From NCBI GenBank assembly GCA_964394565.1, contig CAYMYA010000003.1:1-57924 (forward strand): 57,924 nt of DNA, written 5' to 3'. The notes under the pieces were generated by a model. It was not told the origin of the DNA. It was given only the letters and a program-made list of their open reading frames with translations, and searched no databases. Both the position numbers and the translations under genes were made by a program. Of this stretch, positions 42,133-51,671 are shown in pieces (the first letter of the stretch is position 1; every line of letters begins with the position of its first letter). The DNA comes from CAIKHN01 sp964394565. GTDB taxonomy: Bacteria; Patescibacteriota; Patescibacteriia; UBA9934.

Positions 42133-42813
42133 ATGTTGCTTCAATTGCTGTTTTCCGCACCGATGTTAGCCCTTGCGTGGATCGCGGCGCTCATTATTGC
42201 GTTAACGTTGCATGAGTTTGCGCATGCATTTGTGGGGAAACTACGGGGCGATGATACAGCGGAGCGCATGGGCCGATTGACATTAAATCCGCTCGCACAT
42301 CTGGATCCAGTCGGGTTTCTTATGTTGCTTGCGCTTGGGTTTGGTTGGGCAAAGCCAGTGCCGTACGATCCGAGGAATTTGCGCGGTTCAAAATATGATG
42401 ACGTGATTATTGCGCTTGCCGGTCCGTTCACAAATCTTGCGCTTGCCGCGATTGGGGGAGCGCTGTTTCGGTTGGCGGTACTTGGCGGATTCGACGTGGT
42501 CGGCACTGCACTGGGGCCGTTTTTGGTCTTTTTTGTACTCACAAACCTCCTGCTCGCAATCTTCAACATGATTCCGGTACATCCGCTCGATGGCTCGAAG
42601 CTTCTGACGGTATTTCTCACGGGAACGTCGTTTGAATGGATTGCGACCTGGTTATTGCGATACGGCAACCAAGTCATCCTTATCGCCATCCTCCTTTCCA
42701 TCATGACGCCATACGACCCATTCTCTTTCATTCAAGTCCCTTCCTTCTATCTCTGTAACCAAGCCCTCGGCACCTCCTGCGGCGGATTATTAGGGATATA
42801 TTTTGGTGGGTAA
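42133..42813 (+). CDS. Site-2-type membrane metalloprotease (M50)
   Basis: 226 residues with about five membrane helices. HEFAH (27-31) is the zinc site; NPLAHLDPVG (near 53-62) and NMIPVHPLDGSKLL (near 146-159, third ligand Asp) complete the M50B/SpoIVFB-like core. No PDZ or CBS domain. Substrate unknown. Start ATG with TTGT before it; 20 bases after murA, so possibly co-transcribed. Confidence 0.9.
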   Translation: MLLQLLFSAPMLALAWIAALIIALTLHEFAHAFVGKLRGDDTAERMGRLTLNPLAHLDPVGFLMLLALGFGWAKPVPYDPRNLRGSKYDDVIIALAGPFTNLALAAIGGALFRLAVLGGFDVVGTALGPFLVFFVLTNLLLAIFNMIPVHPLDGSKLLTVFLTGTSFEWIATWLLRYGNQVILIAILLSIMTPYDPFSFIQVPSFYLCNQALGTSCGGLLGIYFGG

Positions 42814-42822
42814 CTGCATCAT

Positions 42823-43290
42823 ATGGCCACCTATACCGATATAGAGATGAAGCTTTGGCAGGAGTTGCGGGATTTTGCTGAGAAAGCGTCGGGCGAGAGA
42901 AAAACACGCGTTGCCGCTTGTTTAATTTGGCCGAATGGACGAAAAGTTTTTGGCGCGAACCGCCTAAGAGACGGGCATGGTCTGAGCGATCAAGAGATTG
43001 CGGAGCGAGTGAGGCCTAAGTTTCATGAGGCTATGAAGTGCGGTGAGCCAGATGCGATCGATAAGGCAGTAGAATTGGGTCTGGATCTTAGCGAAGCGAA
43101 GCTCTACAGTCTCTTATTTCCATGCCCAGGATGTGCCGAAAAGATTGCAAAGACTGCCATTAAGACGATCGTGGCACTGACTCATCGAACAAAGCACAAC
43201 GGAAAGTTCGAGAATCCCTTAGAAGATTCACGGAAAATGTTCGATAGCGTTGGTATTCAGCACGACATCGGAGAGCCTGACGGGAGGTAG
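42823..43290 (+). CDS. Cytidine-deaminase-like zinc protein
   Basis: 155 residues. KTRVAACLIWPNGRKVFGANR (near 26-46), FHEAMKCGEPDA (near 67-78) and PCPGC (near 101-105) follow the deaminase order of a His/Glu motif and a PCxxC zinc pair; the first motif is HEA rather than the usual HAE or CxE. The last part (IVALTHRTKHNG, EDSRKMFDSVGI) resembles dCMP deaminases. A nucleotide deaminase is the best guess, substrate open. Starts 9 bases after the protease gene in TATG context. Confidence 0.7.
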   Translation: MATYTDIEMKLWQELRDFAEKASGERKTRVAACLIWPNGRKVFGANRLRDGHGLSDQEIAERVRPKFHEAMKCGEPDAIDKAVELGLDLSEAKLYSLLFPCPGCAEKIAKTAIKTIVALTHRTKHNGKFENPLEDSRKMFDSVGIQHDIGEPDGR

Positions 43291-43320
43291 CCGGGTGTTT
43301 CTGTTTATGCCCTGGTACGG

Positions 43321-43349
43321 TTGACCGCTTTTTTCGCTTATGTTAGAGT
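43321..43349 (+). promoter_or_regulatory. Promoter of rpsL-rpsG-fusA
   Basis: -35 TTGACC (43321-43326), 17-base spacer, extended -10 TGT-TAGAGT (43344-43349). The predicted start near 43356 gives a 40-base leader. Confidence 0.7.
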
Positions 43350-43367
43350 CTCGTCACTTTTAACAGG

Positions 43368-43388
43368 GCTTTCTCATTTGTAGAAAGC
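43368..43388 (+). promoter_or_regulatory. Leader hairpin before rpsL
   Basis: GCTTTCT, loop CATTTGT, AGAAAGC, ending 7 bases before ATG 43396; it would sit over the initiation region. Confidence 0.5.
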
Positions 43389-43395
43389 ACTACCT

Positions 43396-43827
43396 ATGCC
43401 AACAATTAATCAATTGATCCGTAAGGGTCGCACAAAAGCAAAGGTGAAGAGCAAGTCTCCAGCCATGCAATACACACTTGACTCATTGCATCGCAAGCGC
43501 ACCGTGCTCAGCAAGGGCGCGCCATTCAAGCGCGGCGTGTGTGTGAAGGTCAACACGATGACGCCAAAAAAGCCAAACTCGGCGTTGCGTAAAATTGCGC
43601 GTATTCGTCTTTCTAACGGGACGGAAGTTACCGCATACATTCCTGGCGAAGGCCATGGCCTGCAGGAACACTCCATCGTCATGATCCGTGGCGGTCGTGT
43701 AAAGGACTTGCCAGGTGTGCGCTACCACATCGTTCGCGGACGGTATGACGCAACCGGCGTTGACGGTCGTAACCGTGGTCGCTCAAAGTACGGAACGAAG
43801 CGTCCGAAAGCTGCAAAGAAAAAGTAA
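43396..43827 (+). CDS. rpsL: 30S ribosomal protein S12
   Basis: 143 residues. Decoding-centre protein. PTINQLIRKGR at the start, the KKPNSALRK motif near 57-65, GEGHGLQEHS and GRVKDLPGVRYH. It has the longer form with an insertion (about 28-45) as in Gram-positive S12, plus a KAAKKK tail. First gene of the rpsL-rpsG-fusA operon; leader hairpin at 43368-43388. Confidence 0.97.
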   Translation: MPTINQLIRKGRTKAKVKSKSPAMQYTLDSLHRKRTVLSKGAPFKRGVCVKVNTMTPKKPNSALRKIARIRLSNGTEVTAYIPGEGHGLQEHSIVMIRGGRVKDLPGVRYHIVRGRYDATGVDGRNRGRSKYGTKRPKAAKKK

Positions 43828-43846
43828 GATTCTATTCATTTCATGA

Positions 43847-43992
43847 TACTGAGTACCACGACCACGTGGGAAGAACAGTATCGATAAGTATCGAACGAAG
43901 ATATTTGTGACGAGTTTCGGTGCGCATCGAGAAAAGCTTTTGAGACGTGCTTCTTGGCACGTTGAAAAAGTTTTCGATGATGCAAGCCGAAA
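43847..43992 (+). promoter_or_regulatory. Structured rpsL-rpsG intercistronic leader
   Basis: The 196 bases between rpsL and rpsG contain two stem-loops. The first, GATACTG...CAGTATC with inner CCACG/CGTGG, lies at about 43847-43892. The second is a long imperfect hairpin, 43915-43992: TTTCGG/CCGAAA, GCATCGA pairing with TCGATGATGC, CTTTT/AAAAG, and apical ACGTGC-CTTCTTG-GCACGT. In E. coli, S7 represses its own operon by binding the rpsL-rpsG spacer; this element sits at the equivalent place with a different fold. Confidence 0.7.
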
Positions 43993-44023
43993 ATCGGCCA
44001 AATAGGTTCGTTCACAATATAAT

Positions 44024-44491
44024 ATGCGTGGTAAAGCCGCCCCAAAGCGTAACTTAGCTCCTGATGCAAAATACGGGAGCATTTTGGTTGCTAAGTTAGT
44101 TAATTACGTCATGGAAAGTGGAAAGAAATCGATTGCACGTGGCATTGTGTACGATGCGTTTGATATTATTGCCACAGAAACGAAGCAGGATCCATTGGAA
44201 GTGTTCGATACTGCCATTAAGAACGTCACGCCAGCTGTAGAAGTAAAGTCGAAGCGTGTTGGTGGCGCGAACTATCAGGTGCCAATGCCGGTGCGTGGTG
44301 ATCGTCGATATGCCTTGGCATACCGTTGGATTTTGACCGCTGCACGTGGCAAGAAAGGGCGCCCGATGTGTGAAAAGCTTGCAGAAGAATTGATTGCAGC
44401 AGCAAAGAATGAAGGTGATGCAGTGAAAAAGAAGTTGGATGTGCAACGCATGGCAGAGGCGAACCGCGCATTTGCGCACTTGGCTCGGTAA
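44024..44491 (+). CDS. rpsG: 30S ribosomal protein S7
   Basis: 155 residues. Primary binder of the 16S 3' domain. MRGKAAPKRNLAPDAKYGS at the start, VKSKRVGGANYQVPMPV near 71-87, ALAYRWILTAARG near 97-109. Usual length. ATG 44024 follows the structured leader; fusA starts 51 bases later. Confidence 0.97.
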   Translation: MRGKAAPKRNLAPDAKYGSILVAKLVNYVMESGKKSIARGIVYDAFDIIATETKQDPLEVFDTAIKNVTPAVEVKSKRVGGANYQVPMPVRGDRRYALAYRWILTAARGKKGRPMCEKLAEELIAAAKNEGDAVKKKLDVQRMAEANRAFAHLAR

Positions 44492-44542
44492 GAGGTTTCC
44501 GGTTTTTCAACCAGGAACCCTCTAAAATCTCTCAAATCTTTT

Positions 44543-46630
<2,088 letters not shown>

Positions 46631-46651
46631 CATCTTCGATGAAATGATGAC

Positions 46652-46686
46652 AATCAAAACGACCTCGAGAGAGGTCGTTTTGATTT
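46652..46686. terminator. Bidirectional terminator, fusA and TrmB-type regulator
   Basis: AATCAAAACGACCTC, loop GAGA, exact complement, then T. Fifteen perfect pairs between the convergent genes; the last bases overlap the stop codon of the regulator (46685). Confidence 0.92.
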
Positions 46687-47446
46687 AGGAAGGGATTTTT
46701 GCGCAGCTCCACATGAGCTCAAACATGGTGCGTAAGGTGATAGAGACATCTCCACTTGTGACGAGAATGACAGAGTTTTCTTTGCGTGTGGTGATAAACG
46801 CCACATCGTTCCCGAAGAGGAGCATTGTAGCAGGAATCTTTACGTTTAGTGGAAGAAACCGTGATTCGCGAAGCTCGATGCGGTCTCGTTTCATAAAACG
46901 TCTCGCATCCGGCGTTTCGACAATCAATTGACGACTGCGAATGCCAAGTTTGAGTCGTTCATCGATGATGTGTTTGAGGAGATATGGTTCTTTCACGTAA
47001 TCCAACATGTGTACTCCGGTGGTGAGTAAACAGTATTCCTTGATGCCTGATCGAAAGATCTGTTGCCAAAATTGTTTGAATCCATCGGTGCCTTCGTAAA
47101 TAGTTACGCCAACGGTTTTTGGATCCTGCGCTTGCAGTGCTTCGAAAAGTGGAAGAATTTCGCGAAACCTTTCTTGTCGATCGGCAAGGTGTTTCACGAA
47201 CAGGGCCGGAGGATTCGCAATGAACTTCCGCCGTCCCTGAAGATTTTTTAGTCGAAAATATCCGCGTCGACACAAGCTCTCGAGTGTTGGGTAGATGGTT
47301 GTGCGTGGGAGCTTTGTTAATCGTGAGAGTTCGAGCACTGATGCTTCCCCAAGCTCGACTCCTGCGAGATACAGGAGCGCTTCCTTTTCGTCAAAGCCAA
47401 ATGCAATTAATGCGCGGTTCAATTCCTTTGAGGATGACATATGCAT
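46685..47446 (-). CDS. TrmB-family transcriptional regulator with own tandem operator
   Basis: 253 residues. Winged-helix DNA-binding domain at about 8-75 (FDEKEALLYLAGVELGEASV, LPRTTIYPTLESLCRRGYFR), then an effector domain with YEGTDGFKQFW (near 117) and VSITLRTMFELMW at the end, the standard CPR TrmB layout. The -35/-10 upstream (47455-47482) places transcription at the start ATG 47446 (leaderless). Two copies of TTGTCG-N7-CGACAR start 5 bases upstream of the -35, so autoregulation or control of the divergent gene is likely. Convergent with fusA. The effector is unknown. Confidence 0.87.
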   Translation of the reverse strand: MHMSSSKELNRALIAFGFDEKEALLYLAGVELGEASVLELSRLTKLPRTTIYPTLESLCRRGYFRLKNLQGRRKFIANPPALFVKHLADRQERFREILPLFEALQAQDPKTVGVTIYEGTDGFKQFWQQIFRSGIKEYCLLTTGVHMLDYVKEPYLLKHIIDERLKLGIRSRQLIVETPDARRFMKRDRIELRESRFLPLNVKIPATMLLFGNDVAFITTRKENSVILVTSGDVSITLRTMFELMWSCAKIPS

Positions 47447-47454
47447 ACATCATC

Positions 47455-47482
47455 ACGATAGCGTGCATGCGAGCAAAGTCAA
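47455..47482 (-). promoter_or_regulatory. Promoter of the TrmB-type regulator
   Basis: Minus strand: -35 TTGACT (47477-47482), 16-base spacer, -10 TATCGT (47455-47460), then 8 bases to ATG 47446. Confidence 0.65.
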
Positions 47483-47486
47483 TCTG

Positions 47487-47538
47487 TTGTCGTAACCGAC
47501 GACAATGTTCGCATTTGTGTTGTCGAAAAGCACGACAG
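47487..47538. promoter_or_regulatory. Tandem operator TTGTCG-N7-CGACAR
   Basis: Copy 1 at 47487-47505 (TTGTCG-TAACCGA-CGACAA), copy 2 at 47520-47538 (TTGTCG-AAAAGCA-CGACAG). Same half-sites and same 7-base spacing, 33 bp apart or about three helical turns. They lie between the regulator and the divergent GC-rich unit 5. Confidence 0.65.
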
Positions 47539-47593
47539 TCTCTCTCGGAGTTTCTTTGTTGTGGATAGATACTCGGCATAGACACAACAACAC

Positions 47594-47600
47594 GGAGGTG
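47594..47600 (+). promoter_or_regulatory. Strong Shine-Dalgarno site of GC-rich unit 5
   Basis: GGAGGTG, 4 bases before ATG 47605. One of the best matches to the 16S tail in the window, in contrast to the resident genes. Confidence 0.75.
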
Positions 47601-47604
47601 TCTC

Positions 47605-47937
47605 ATGACTGGCGAACTCATGCTGTGGCAGTACCTCGCGGTGCTGTTCGCATGTCACAACATCGGTGACTTCGCCTTCCAGAGTCAGTGGATGGCGATG
47701 GAGAAGGGGAAGGATCGAGAGGTGCTGTTCTATCACGTGGTGACGCAGACGTCCCCCTTCATGCTCCTCGTGCTCGTGCCTAGCATGCATGTGACGGCGC
47801 ATGGACTCGTCATTCACGCCGTGCTCCACGCGCTCATCGACTACCTGAAGGGGAAGGGGTACATCAAGAAGATCTGGCAGGATCAGCTCTGTCACTACAC
47901 GTGCACCGTGGCAGAACACTTGCTCGGCCTGATCTGA
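47605..47937 (+). CDS. DUF3307-like small membrane protein (GC-rich unit 5)
   Basis: 110 residues. HNIGDFAFQSQWMAMEKGKD near 18-37 and HALIDYLKGKGY near 75-86 with later DQLCHY match the pattern of DUF3307 membrane proteins (GD..LQ...MA..K, H..ID..K, DQ..H). Hydrophobic segments at about 5-22, 47-65 and 66-80. Biochemical function of the family is unknown to me. Strong Shine-Dalgarno; GC-rich codon use unlike fusA or the peptidase gene on either side. Promoter uncertain (GATACT at 47568 is the best -10). The tandem operator upstream could place it under the TrmB-type regulator. Confidence 0.72.
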   Translation: MTGELMLWQYLAVLFACHNIGDFAFQSQWMAMEKGKDREVLFYHVVTQTSPFMLLVLVPSMHVTAHGLVIHAVLHALIDYLKGKGYIKKIWQDQLCHYTCTVAEHLLGLI

Positions 47938-47964
47938 TCACCCCGTTCCTCATCACAACGACGC

Positions 47965-47992
47965 GCGCCGATCTTGGAAACAGGATCGGCGC
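47965..47992 (+). terminator. GC-rich hairpin ending GC-rich unit 5
   Basis: GCGCCGATC, 10-base loop, GATCGGCGC. Nine perfect pairs, 27 bases after the stop, no long U-run. From here to 48120 I see no gene with good support. Confidence 0.65.
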
Positions 47993-48120
47993 ATTCGTGA
48001 TGCAAATAAACGCCCTGGCCTGTGTGGCTGGTGGTATCGGTATTATCTTTTTTAAATATCGGTCCAGCAAGAATAGGATTGTCACTTTAGTGTGATCAGA
48101 TTTTGAGAAGCGTTGTGTGA

Positions 48121-48126
48121 TATTCT
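48121..48126 (+). promoter_or_regulatory. -10 box of the peptidase gene, leaderless
   Basis: TATTCT, 7 bases before ATG 48134. Confidence 0.4.
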
Positions 48127-48133
48127 TTTTCAT

Positions 48134-49117
48134 ATGTTTGGCGATCGATTGGAGCGTGTTCCCAAGAGAGACCCTAGTCCCGAGCAACGTATCGTTACTC
48201 GAATATTTGAGTTGCGAGACGGCGAGAAAATTGAATGTGTTTACACGGTTCTTCCACCGACGGAAGCTGGTAAGCCAGAGCGGTTAGGACGCATTATTCT
48301 TCGAAAGAATGGAAAAGAAATCGACCTTCGAATGTTGGCAGGGATTTCTCAGGATATCCCAATTCTGCTCACAAATGAGAGAAAAGATTCCGTCATATAT
48401 GCGAGAGAGGGCAATAAGCGAAAAGTACAGCATGTGAGCGTAAATGAGCCGGTTACATTTGAAAATATCGCGGTACTACTTCATGAACTTGGACACGTTG
48501 CACAAACCGACGAATTTGATGATCCATTACAGCATGTAGAAATCGAAAACATAAAATTATTGAAAACTCTTGCGTATCGTACTCTCGAACTCACATCCAC
48601 GAAATTATCCCTTTTGCGGGTCGCGCAAGATCTTTTTTCTCGTATCACTGTTAAAGATATCCGTCCGCGTTTTCTCGAAGAATTTTTTCGTCTGAAAAGC
48701 GCCTTGGAATCAATAAATATTTTAGCACTTGAAGAAAAGTATCAGAAAGTGTTGCATGATAAGTTCCTGATTACAGAAAAATACGCGGAGATCCTGAACC
48801 GTACTGATGAGCTAGATAAGGATGTGTATCTTGCTGAGCTAGCGAAATTTCGTAAGCATGAGGAGGATATATTTATTGATATACCACTTGATCGCATCCG
48901 ATTTTTTCTTGCCGAACCGATACGTGCACTCGAGCGCGATGCGACACGTCGCGCGCTTATATGGATGCAAGAAATCGGGAGACAACTTGGACTATCTTCT
49001 TTGCGTGATAATTCCGACCAGGGATCCGAGTGGTTATTCGCAGGTCTGGAAACATATACACATAATTGTGTGCTTGAAAAATCACTTATTTCTCTCGTGG
49101 AAACAGTCGGCTCTTAA
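48134..49117 (+). CDS. HELGH zinc peptidase-like protein
   Basis: 327 residues, soluble. LLHELGHVAQTDEFDD (HELGH at 117-121) is a gluzincin-type zinc site; the third ligand is probably the Glu in ALERDATRRAL (near 257-267), a pattern of CPR HEXXH proteins. Between them lies a helical segment. Substrate and function unknown; a protease or an inactive relative is possible. Lower G+C than the neighbours on its left. Start ATG 48134 is 7 bases behind TATTCT. Confidence 0.75.
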   Translation: MFGDRLERVPKRDPSPEQRIVTRIFELRDGEKIECVYTVLPPTEAGKPERLGRIILRKNGKEIDLRMLAGISQDIPILLTNERKDSVIYAREGNKRKVQHVSVNEPVTFENIAVLLHELGHVAQTDEFDDPLQHVEIENIKLLKTLAYRTLELTSTKLSLLRVAQDLFSRITVKDIRPRFLEEFFRLKSALESINILALEEKYQKVLHDKFLITEKYAEILNRTDELDKDVYLAELAKFRKHEEDIFIDIPLDRIRFFLAEPIRALERDATRRALIWMQEIGRQLGLSSLRDNSDQGSEWLFAGLETYTHNCVLEKSLISLVETVGS

Positions 49118-49130
49118 TGTTGACTTACTC

Positions 49131-49159
49131 TTGCCTTTCCGTTCGTCTCTTCCTAAGAT
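49131..49159 (+). promoter_or_regulatory. Promoter of the antitoxin-like gene, leaderless
   Basis: -35 TTGCCT (49131-49136), 17-base spacer, -10 TAAGAT (49154-49159), then 8 bases to ATG 49168. The cleanest full leaderless promoter in the window. Confidence 0.6.
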
Positions 49160-49167
49160 GGCTGCAT

Positions 49168-49626
49168 ATGGCAAACCACCACCTGGATCGGCTGTTACGG
49201 TTGGCGCGACGGACGGGGGATCGTTTGATTGTGACGGATGAGCGGGGGAGTGAGGAGCCGCTCGTCATTTTGCCGTTGGATGAATATGAGGCGCTGATTG
49301 ACGGGGCATTTGGCCCGGGGGAGCTTCCGGTGCATATGCATGCGCCTATGGCGCCTTCTGCGCCGTCCCGAACTGAGGCCTGGGAGACGATGTCGGAGGA
49401 GGATGTGCTTGAGGATATTCATATTGAGGATGCTTCGGGCGAAGACGAGGTCGACAGCGAAGCTCCGGGATCAGAAGAGGCTGACGTCGACGAGGAAGCG
49501 CTGAAGTCGCTGTGGGAACAGCCGGAGGTGCAAAAAATTGAGGAAAAACCAAAGGAAGTACCGAAAAAGTCTCGTTCCAATATGGGTACTGGGGAGGAGG
49601 GATTCTACTTAGAGGCGATTGATTAG
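49168..49626 (+). CDS. Acidic-tailed protein with antitoxin-like N-terminus
   Basis: 152 residues. The first 45 (GDRLIVTDERGSEEPLVILP, then LDEYEALI) resemble the strand-helix pattern of Phd/YefM-type antitoxins and of short CPR proteins. The rest is disordered and strongly acidic (EEDVLEDIHIEDASGEDEVD), ending in a basic patch (KKSRSN). No toxin gene lies next to it, so a toxin-antitoxin role is doubtful. Start at MANHHLDR is fixed by the promoter directly upstream. Confidence 0.7.
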   Translation: MANHHLDRLLRLARRTGDRLIVTDERGSEEPLVILPLDEYEALIDGAFGPGELPVHMHAPMAPSAPSRTEAWETMSEEDVLEDIHIEDASGEDEVDSEAPGSEEADVDEEALKSLWEQPEVQKIEEKPKEVPKKSRSNMGTGEEGFYLEAID

Positions 49627-49751
49627 GCCGAATTTCATGCGTAGTGTATAAAGCGACTTGCATGATTTCTGGGGTTTTGCTACACTCTCGCCACATTTAT
49701 TTACCGAAACTCTTCACTCATTTGCTGAGTATTCCGCACACGGGATGCCCG

Positions 49752-49757
49752 CATAAT
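49752..49757 (+). promoter_or_regulatory. -10 box of tuf, leaderless
   Basis: CATAAT, 8 bases before ATG 49766. If used, even EF-Tu is made from a leaderless mRNA. Confidence 0.45.
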
Positions 49758-49765
49758 CTCTTTGT

Positions 49766-50953
49766 ATGGCAGAAATGTTTAGTCGCGCAAAGCCGCACGT
49801 CAACGTTGGTACCATCGGTCACGTCGACCACGGAAAAACCACCACAACTGCAGCATTATTGGCGGTTGGTGGCGCAATGGGAAACGTCGTGCAAAAGAAG
49901 GGTGTTGACGATTTGGACAAGGCGCCAGAGTCGAAGGCTCGTGGTATTACGATTTCGACCGCACACTGCGAATACGAAACCGCAAAGCGTCACTATGCAC
50001 ACGTTGACTGTCCTGGTCACGCAGACTACGTGAAAAACATGATCACGGGTGCTGCGCAGATGGATGGTGCAATTTTGGTTGTTTCCGCAGCAGACGGTCC
50101 AATGCCACAGACTCGCGAGCACATCCTTTTGGCAAAGCAGGTTGGTGTGCCATACATTGTGGTGTACTTGAACAAGTGCGATATGGTCGACGATCCAGAA
50201 CTCATCGATCTCGTCGAACAAGAAGTGCGCGATCTTTTGACAAAGTACGAATTCCCTGGGGACACCGTTCCTGTTGTTCGTGGATCTTCCGCAAAGGCAC
50301 TCGCAAATCCAACCGGTCCGGATGCAGAACCAATCAAGCAGCTGTTGAACGCACTCGATGAGTACATTCCAGAGCCAGTGCGCGATTTGGACAAGCCATT
50401 CTTGATGCCAGTTGAGGATGTGTTCTCGATCGAAGGTCGTGGAACTGTGGTGACTGGTCGCATCGAGCGCGGTGTTGCGAACGTTGGTGATGAAGTGGAA
50501 ATCGTTGGTATCAAGGACACGGTCAAGTCGACGGTGACGGGTATCGAAATGTTCAACAAGTCGCTCGATAAGGGTATGGCTGGCGATAACGCTGGTATTC
50601 TTCTTCGCGGTATCAAGAAGGAAGACGTTGAGCGCGGTCAGGTGCTCGCGAAACCTGGTAGCGTGAAGCCGCACACCAAGTTTGAGGCGCAAATCTACGC
50701 GTTGACGAAGGAAGAAGGTGGACGTCACAAGCCATTTTTCAAGGGTTACAAGCCACAGTTCTACATCCGTACTACGGACGTGACTGGTGAAATCGAATTG
50801 CCAGCAGGAACTGAAATGGTGATGCCAGGTGACACGGTGAACGGTATCGTTACGCTCATTAATCCAGTCGCATTGGAAGAAAAGATGCGCTTTGCTATCC
50901 GCGAAGGTGGACGCACGGTTGGTGCTGGTGCGGTCGTAAAAATTATTGAATAA
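49766..50953 (+). CDS. tuf: Elongation factor Tu
   Basis: 395 residues. GTPase delivering aminoacyl-tRNA. GHVDHGKTT near 19-27, RGITI, DCPGHADY, NKCDMVDD, then domains II and III (GRIERGVANVGDEVEIVG, YKPQFYIRTTDVTG). One copy in this window, next to rpsJ but with its own -10 box. A stem-loop follows. Confidence 0.98.
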   Translation: MAEMFSRAKPHVNVGTIGHVDHGKTTTTAALLAVGGAMGNVVQKKGVDDLDKAPESKARGITISTAHCEYETAKRHYAHVDCPGHADYVKNMITGAAQMDGAILVVSAADGPMPQTREHILLAKQVGVPYIVVYLNKCDMVDDPELIDLVEQEVRDLLTKYEFPGDTVPVVRGSSAKALANPTGPDAEPIKQLLNALDEYIPEPVRDLDKPFLMPVEDVFSIEGRGTVVTGRIERGVANVGDEVEIVGIKDTVKSTVTGIEMFNKSLDKGMAGDNAGILLRGIKKEDVERGQVLAKPGSVKPHTKFEAQIYALTKEEGGRHKPFFKGYKPQFYIRTTDVTGEIELPAGTEMVMPGDTVNGIVTLINPVALEEKMRFAIREGGRTVGAGAVVKIIE

Positions 50954-50972
50954 CCCCTGGTGTAAAAACATG

Positions 50973-50997
50973 AAGGGAGAGTTGAACACTCTCCCTT
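50973..50997 (+). terminator. Stem-loop between tuf and rpsJ
   Basis: AAGGGAGAGT, loop TGAAC, ACTCTCCCTT. Ten pairs without a U-run, so a partial terminator, attenuator or processing site rather than a strong end. Confidence 0.6.
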
Positions 50998-51025
50998 CCG
51001 CTGTTTCCAAAAAGCCCTTTTCACT

Positions 51026-51361
51026 ATGACTGACGCGATCAAGACAAAAGAAGATGTGAAGCAACGCATTCGAATCAAAATTCGTGCGTACGATCACAAG
51101 ATTATCGATGCGGCAACACAAACCATCATTAAGACTGCGGAGCGTAGTGGTGCCGAAGTTCTCGGCCCAGTGCCGCTGCCGACCGAGATTCGCCGGTACA
51201 CGGTGAACCGCTCAACGTTCATCGATAAACAGTCTCGTGATCAGTATGAGATGCGCGTTCATAAGCGTTTAATCGATATCGTCAGCCCAACGGAACGGAC
51301 GATCGATGCGCTCATGAGCCTCAATCTTCCTGCAGGTGTCGACATCGAAATCAAAATGTAA
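51026..51361 (+). CDS. rpsJ: 30S ribosomal protein S10
   Basis: 111 residues. S10 also partners NusB in antitermination. RIRIKIRAYDHKIIDAATQ near 17-35, GPVPLPTEIRRYTVNRS near 48-64, and HKRLIDIVSPTERTIDALMSL. It opens the S10 cluster; the next gene, rplC, is unusually far (310 bases). Confidence 0.97.
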   Translation: MTDAIKTKEDVKQRIRIKIRAYDHKIIDAATQTIIKTAERSGAEVLGPVPLPTEIRRYTVNRSTFIDKQSRDQYEMRVHKRLIDIVSPTERTIDALMSLNLPAGVDIEIKM

Positions 51362-51375
51362 TTTACGCATGGGGG

Positions 51376-51664
51376 CTGCGACGAGTAAAGGACTTTCCCG
51401 AGGGGAAGATTGACTCATCGCAGTTCCCACTGCACAAACACTTCAACAACGAACCGAGAAGAAAGATCCTTTGGAAAACCTTCTCGACGATTCGTGCGAA
51501 GTTTGGAGAACCCTTTTCACCGTTAAACAACCCTAACAACTTTTGTGCGTCTGTTGTTTTGGGCTAGAAGTGATCGATTGGTGGGACTCACCATTGATGC
51601 TTCTGGTTTTTTCGTTGAAAAGCCTTAATTCCTTACGTTCCGCTACGGCTGAGCCGTATGAACG
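51376..51664 (+). promoter_or_regulatory. Structured rpsJ-rplC leader
   Basis: The 310-base spacer holds no gene but several stems. CTGCGACGAGT (51376-51386) pairs with ACTCATCGCAG (51413-51423) around an inner CTTTCC-CGAG-GGGAAG hairpin. Further on are GAGAAG/CTTCTC at about 51459-51489 and, 7 bases before the rplC start, CGTTC..TACGGC-TGA-GCCGTA..GAACG (51636-51664). In other bacteria S10-operon leaders carry autogenous control by L4 upstream of rpsJ; here the structured part is after rpsJ. Function is inferred from position and pairing. Confidence 0.65.
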
Positions 51665-51671
51665 CAACACT

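Noticed and set aside
48000..48095. Possible 31-residue membrane peptide after GC-rich unit 5
   Set aside because: It has a plausible hydrophobic segment but no -10 box, no Shine-Dalgarno and no known match; T at -1 is missing (G). Too little to call.
49168..49626. Toxin-antitoxin module at the antitoxin-like gene
   Set aside because: No toxin-like partner next to it; neighbours are an HELGH protein and tuf.
49856..51121. 421-codon open frame opposite tuf
   Set aside because: Antisense shadow of a highly biased, fully conserved gene; it also runs across the tuf-rpsJ boundary into rpsJ.
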